Positions 13,836 through 14,915 of a DNA stretch of 14,915 nt are shown here, in pieces. A program made the translations under genes and the position numbers. Position 1 is the stretch's first letter. Every line of letters begins with the position of its first letter. The stretch is from JBCCHY01 sp039028495. GTDB taxonomy: Bacteria > Patescibacteriota > Saccharimonadia > Saccharimonadales > VXPC01. Location of the stretch: the NCBI GenBank assembly GCA_039028495.1, contig JBCCHY010000025.1, positions 1 through 14,915 on the forward strand, given 5' to 3'. The notes beneath the pieces were generated by a model. The model did no database searches, had not been told where the DNA came from, and was given only the letters and a program-made list of their open reading frames with translations.

Positions 13836-14624
13836 ATGGATATAGTCATAAGTATAATTCTTGGAGCTGTCCAGGGTATTACGGAATTTCTCCCAGTCTC
13901 TAGTACGGGTCATCTAGTTATCGTCGGTGCTCTGCTAGGAAGAGACGCGAATAGCTTTGCGTTCGATGTGCTACTAAATATTGGTACGCTTGCAGCACTC
14001 GTGTGGTACACGAGGGATAGGATTAGATCAATCGTCGCAGAAACTATTCGCAGAGACTACTCTCTGGCATTGAAGATATTGCTGGGGACAATACCTGCGG
14101 CAATCTTCGGATTTTTTGCTGAGGATATCATTGCTAAGCTGAATGACAATATCTGGCTTGTGGCGGGGATGCTGGTTATGGTGGGATTTGCAATGGTGTT
14201 TATACGTGAAAAACCAAAGGGGAAGGGTCTGATCGCAGGCATAACCTATATGGAAGCAAGCCTGATTGGTTCGGCGCAAATGCTCGCCTTGATTCCCGGG
14301 ACGTCTAGATCAGGCATTACTATACTGGCAGGTCTGCTACTTGGCCTGAGATCGCGTGTGGCTGCAGAATTCAGCTTCCTGCTGGCTATACCCATCATCT
14401 CTGGCGCAACCCTAAAAACACTGCTCAGCCGACGCGGGTATGAGCTGCTCGGTGATAATTTTGCTGAAGTTATGATCGGCAATCTGGCTTCGTTTGCAGT
14501 TGGGTTAGTTGCTATTAGCGCGCTACTCAGAGTTATAAGCAGTAGTGATCTGAAGGTATTTGGGGTGTATCGAATTGCCCTAGGAGCTGTACTGATCATC
14601 CTGCTTTCTGCTAATATTTTGTAA
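13836..14624 (+). CDS. uppP: undecaprenyl-diphosphatase UppP (BacA)
   Basis: This polytopic membrane phosphatase recycles undecaprenyl diphosphate to the monophosphate carrier used in peptidoglycan and other envelope polymer synthesis; it confers bacitracin tolerance when abundant. At 262 aa it is close to the usual ~270. The signature (E/Q)xxxE motif is Q13-G-I-T-E17, followed by FLPVSSTGHLVI. The second motif PGTSRSGIT lies at 154-162 with Arg158 in place. Multiple hydrophobic helices fill the remainder. ATG 13836 is exactly at the predicted transcription start of the shared divergent promoter. ndk follows after 17 nt and is probably cotranscribed. Confidence 0.96.
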   Translation: MDIVISIILGAVQGITEFLPVSSTGHLVIVGALLGRDANSFAFDVLLNIGTLAALVWYTRDRIRSIVAETIRRDYSLALKILLGTIPAAIFGFFAEDIIAKLNDNIWLVAGMLVMVGFAMVFIREKPKGKGLIAGITYMEASLIGSAQMLALIPGTSRSGITILAGLLLGLRSRVAAEFSFLLAIPIISGATLKTLLSRRGYELLGDNFAEVMIGNLASFAVGLVAISALLRVISSSDLKVFGVYRIALGAVLIILLSANIL

Positions 14625-14641
14625 ACACGAGAGGTATATAA

Positions 14642-14915
14642 ATGGAAAAGACACTGATAGTCATGAAACCAGACGCTGTAGTTAGGGGCGTAGTGGGCGA
14701 AATAGTAACGCGATTTGAAAAAGTAGGTTTAAAAATTGTCGCTGCAAAAATGCTGGTTCCGGATGATGATCTAATCAGCCAGCACTACCCAGTTGATCGC
14801 AAAGAATTCATAACAGGGCTAGGACAAAAGACGCTTGATAACAACAAAGAGCTTGGAGTAGATACGAAGGCAGTTTTTGGTACCGACGATCCTCATGAGC
14901 TGGGACTCCATATAC
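14642..14915 (+). CDS. ndk: nucleoside diphosphate kinase, 5' part (3' end outside window)
   Basis: This enzyme transfers the gamma-phosphate between nucleoside triphosphates and diphosphates via a phosphohistidine. 91 codons are visible. The N-terminus TLIVMKPDAVVRGVVGEIVTRF has the KPDA motif (Lys at residue 9) and RxxVGEIxxRFEKxGxKI typical of Ndk. After the KML strand the sequence leaves the classical short form: it has HYPVDRKEFITGLGQKTL and a GTDDPHELG stretch, an insertion known from longer Ndk variants in archaea and some Candidate Phyla Radiation bacteria. The catalytic His region lies beyond the window end. GAGAGG (14629-14634) 7 nt upstream supports ATG 14642. It probably shares the uppP transcript. 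Confidence 0.88.
   Translation, partial: MEKTLIVMKPDAVVRGVVGEIVTRFEKVGLKIVAAKMLVPDDDLISQHYPVDRKEFITGLGQKTLDNNKELGVDTKAVFGTDDPHELGLHI

Noticed and set aside
14246..14599. 117-codon minus-strand frame.
   Set aside because: It is antisense to uppP, whose conserved PGTSRSG motif and membrane pattern explain this DNA. The same holds for the other antisense frames over the pil genes.
1..14915. CRISPR array, tRNA, rRNA, or complete insertion sequence.
   Set aside because: No regularly spaced repeats, no cloverleaf with a GGTTCRA-type T-arm, no rRNA stretch and no transposase-like protein were seen on either strand.

Overview
The window reads as a chromosomal segment of a small-genome, monoderm-like bacterium. 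A Candidate Phyla Radiation lineage, probably Candidatus Saccharibacteria (TM7), fits best, but this is inferred from gene content and not from a marker gene. The evidence is a complete type IV pilus (T4P) locus with no secretin (PilQ) or PilP lipoprotein, standard use of TGA as stop (which excludes the TGA=Gly lineages Gracilibacteria and Absconditabacteria), very tight operons, and several genes that appear to lack a 5' leader. The first ~480 bases are much richer in GC (67-73% by hand count over 61-180, against roughly 42-48% in the pilM coding region) and look foreign or chimeric.

Layout. (1) 2-364: 3' end of an unrecognised GC-rich gene, then a compositional transition. (2) 560-7279: pilM-pilN-pilO-small membrane protein-pilB-pilT-pilC, one operon with gaps of 0-16 nt, closed by a hairpin at 7282-7311. 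(3) 7500-8066: the major prepilin, with its own leader, Shine-Dalgarno (SD) sequence and strong terminator. (4) 8135-8926: prepilin peptidase PilD, probably leaderless. (5) 8927-9330: no gene, but a highly structured element (RNA A). (6) 9331-12522: four prepilin-like genes joined by 4-nt ATGA overlaps (FimT/GspH-like, PilV/GspI-like, PilW/GspJ-like, PilX/GspK-like), a minor-pilin tip cluster. (7) 12523-12886: no gene, but a second structured element (RNA B) of the same architecture as RNA A. (8) 12887-13813 on the minus strand: Xer tyrosine recombinase. (9) 13836-14624: undecaprenyl-diphosphatase UppP, followed by the start of a nucleoside diphosphate kinase cut by the window end.

How the genes work together. 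PilM/N/O form the inner-membrane alignment complex, PilC is the platform, PilB extends and PilT retracts. PilD trims all five prepilins, 7500-8066 supplies the fibre subunit, and the four-gene cluster probably supplies the initiating tip complex.

The most unusual content is intergenic. Two ~270-290-nt predicted structured RNAs, similar in architecture but divergent in sequence, bracket the minor-pilin cluster in the same orientation. Each has a long-range closing helix, a conserved GCGGAAG-hairpin-CCCGT module whose stem changes with compensating substitutions, and a 3' hairpin with a 4-nt loop. RNA A also carries a perfect 12-nt complement to RNA B that spans an SD / anti-SD sequence. A second notable feature is a perfectly symmetric divergent promoter between xer and uppP, predicted to give two leaderless mRNAs. 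No Rfam, BLAST or folding run was possible, so family assignments for the RNAs remain open.
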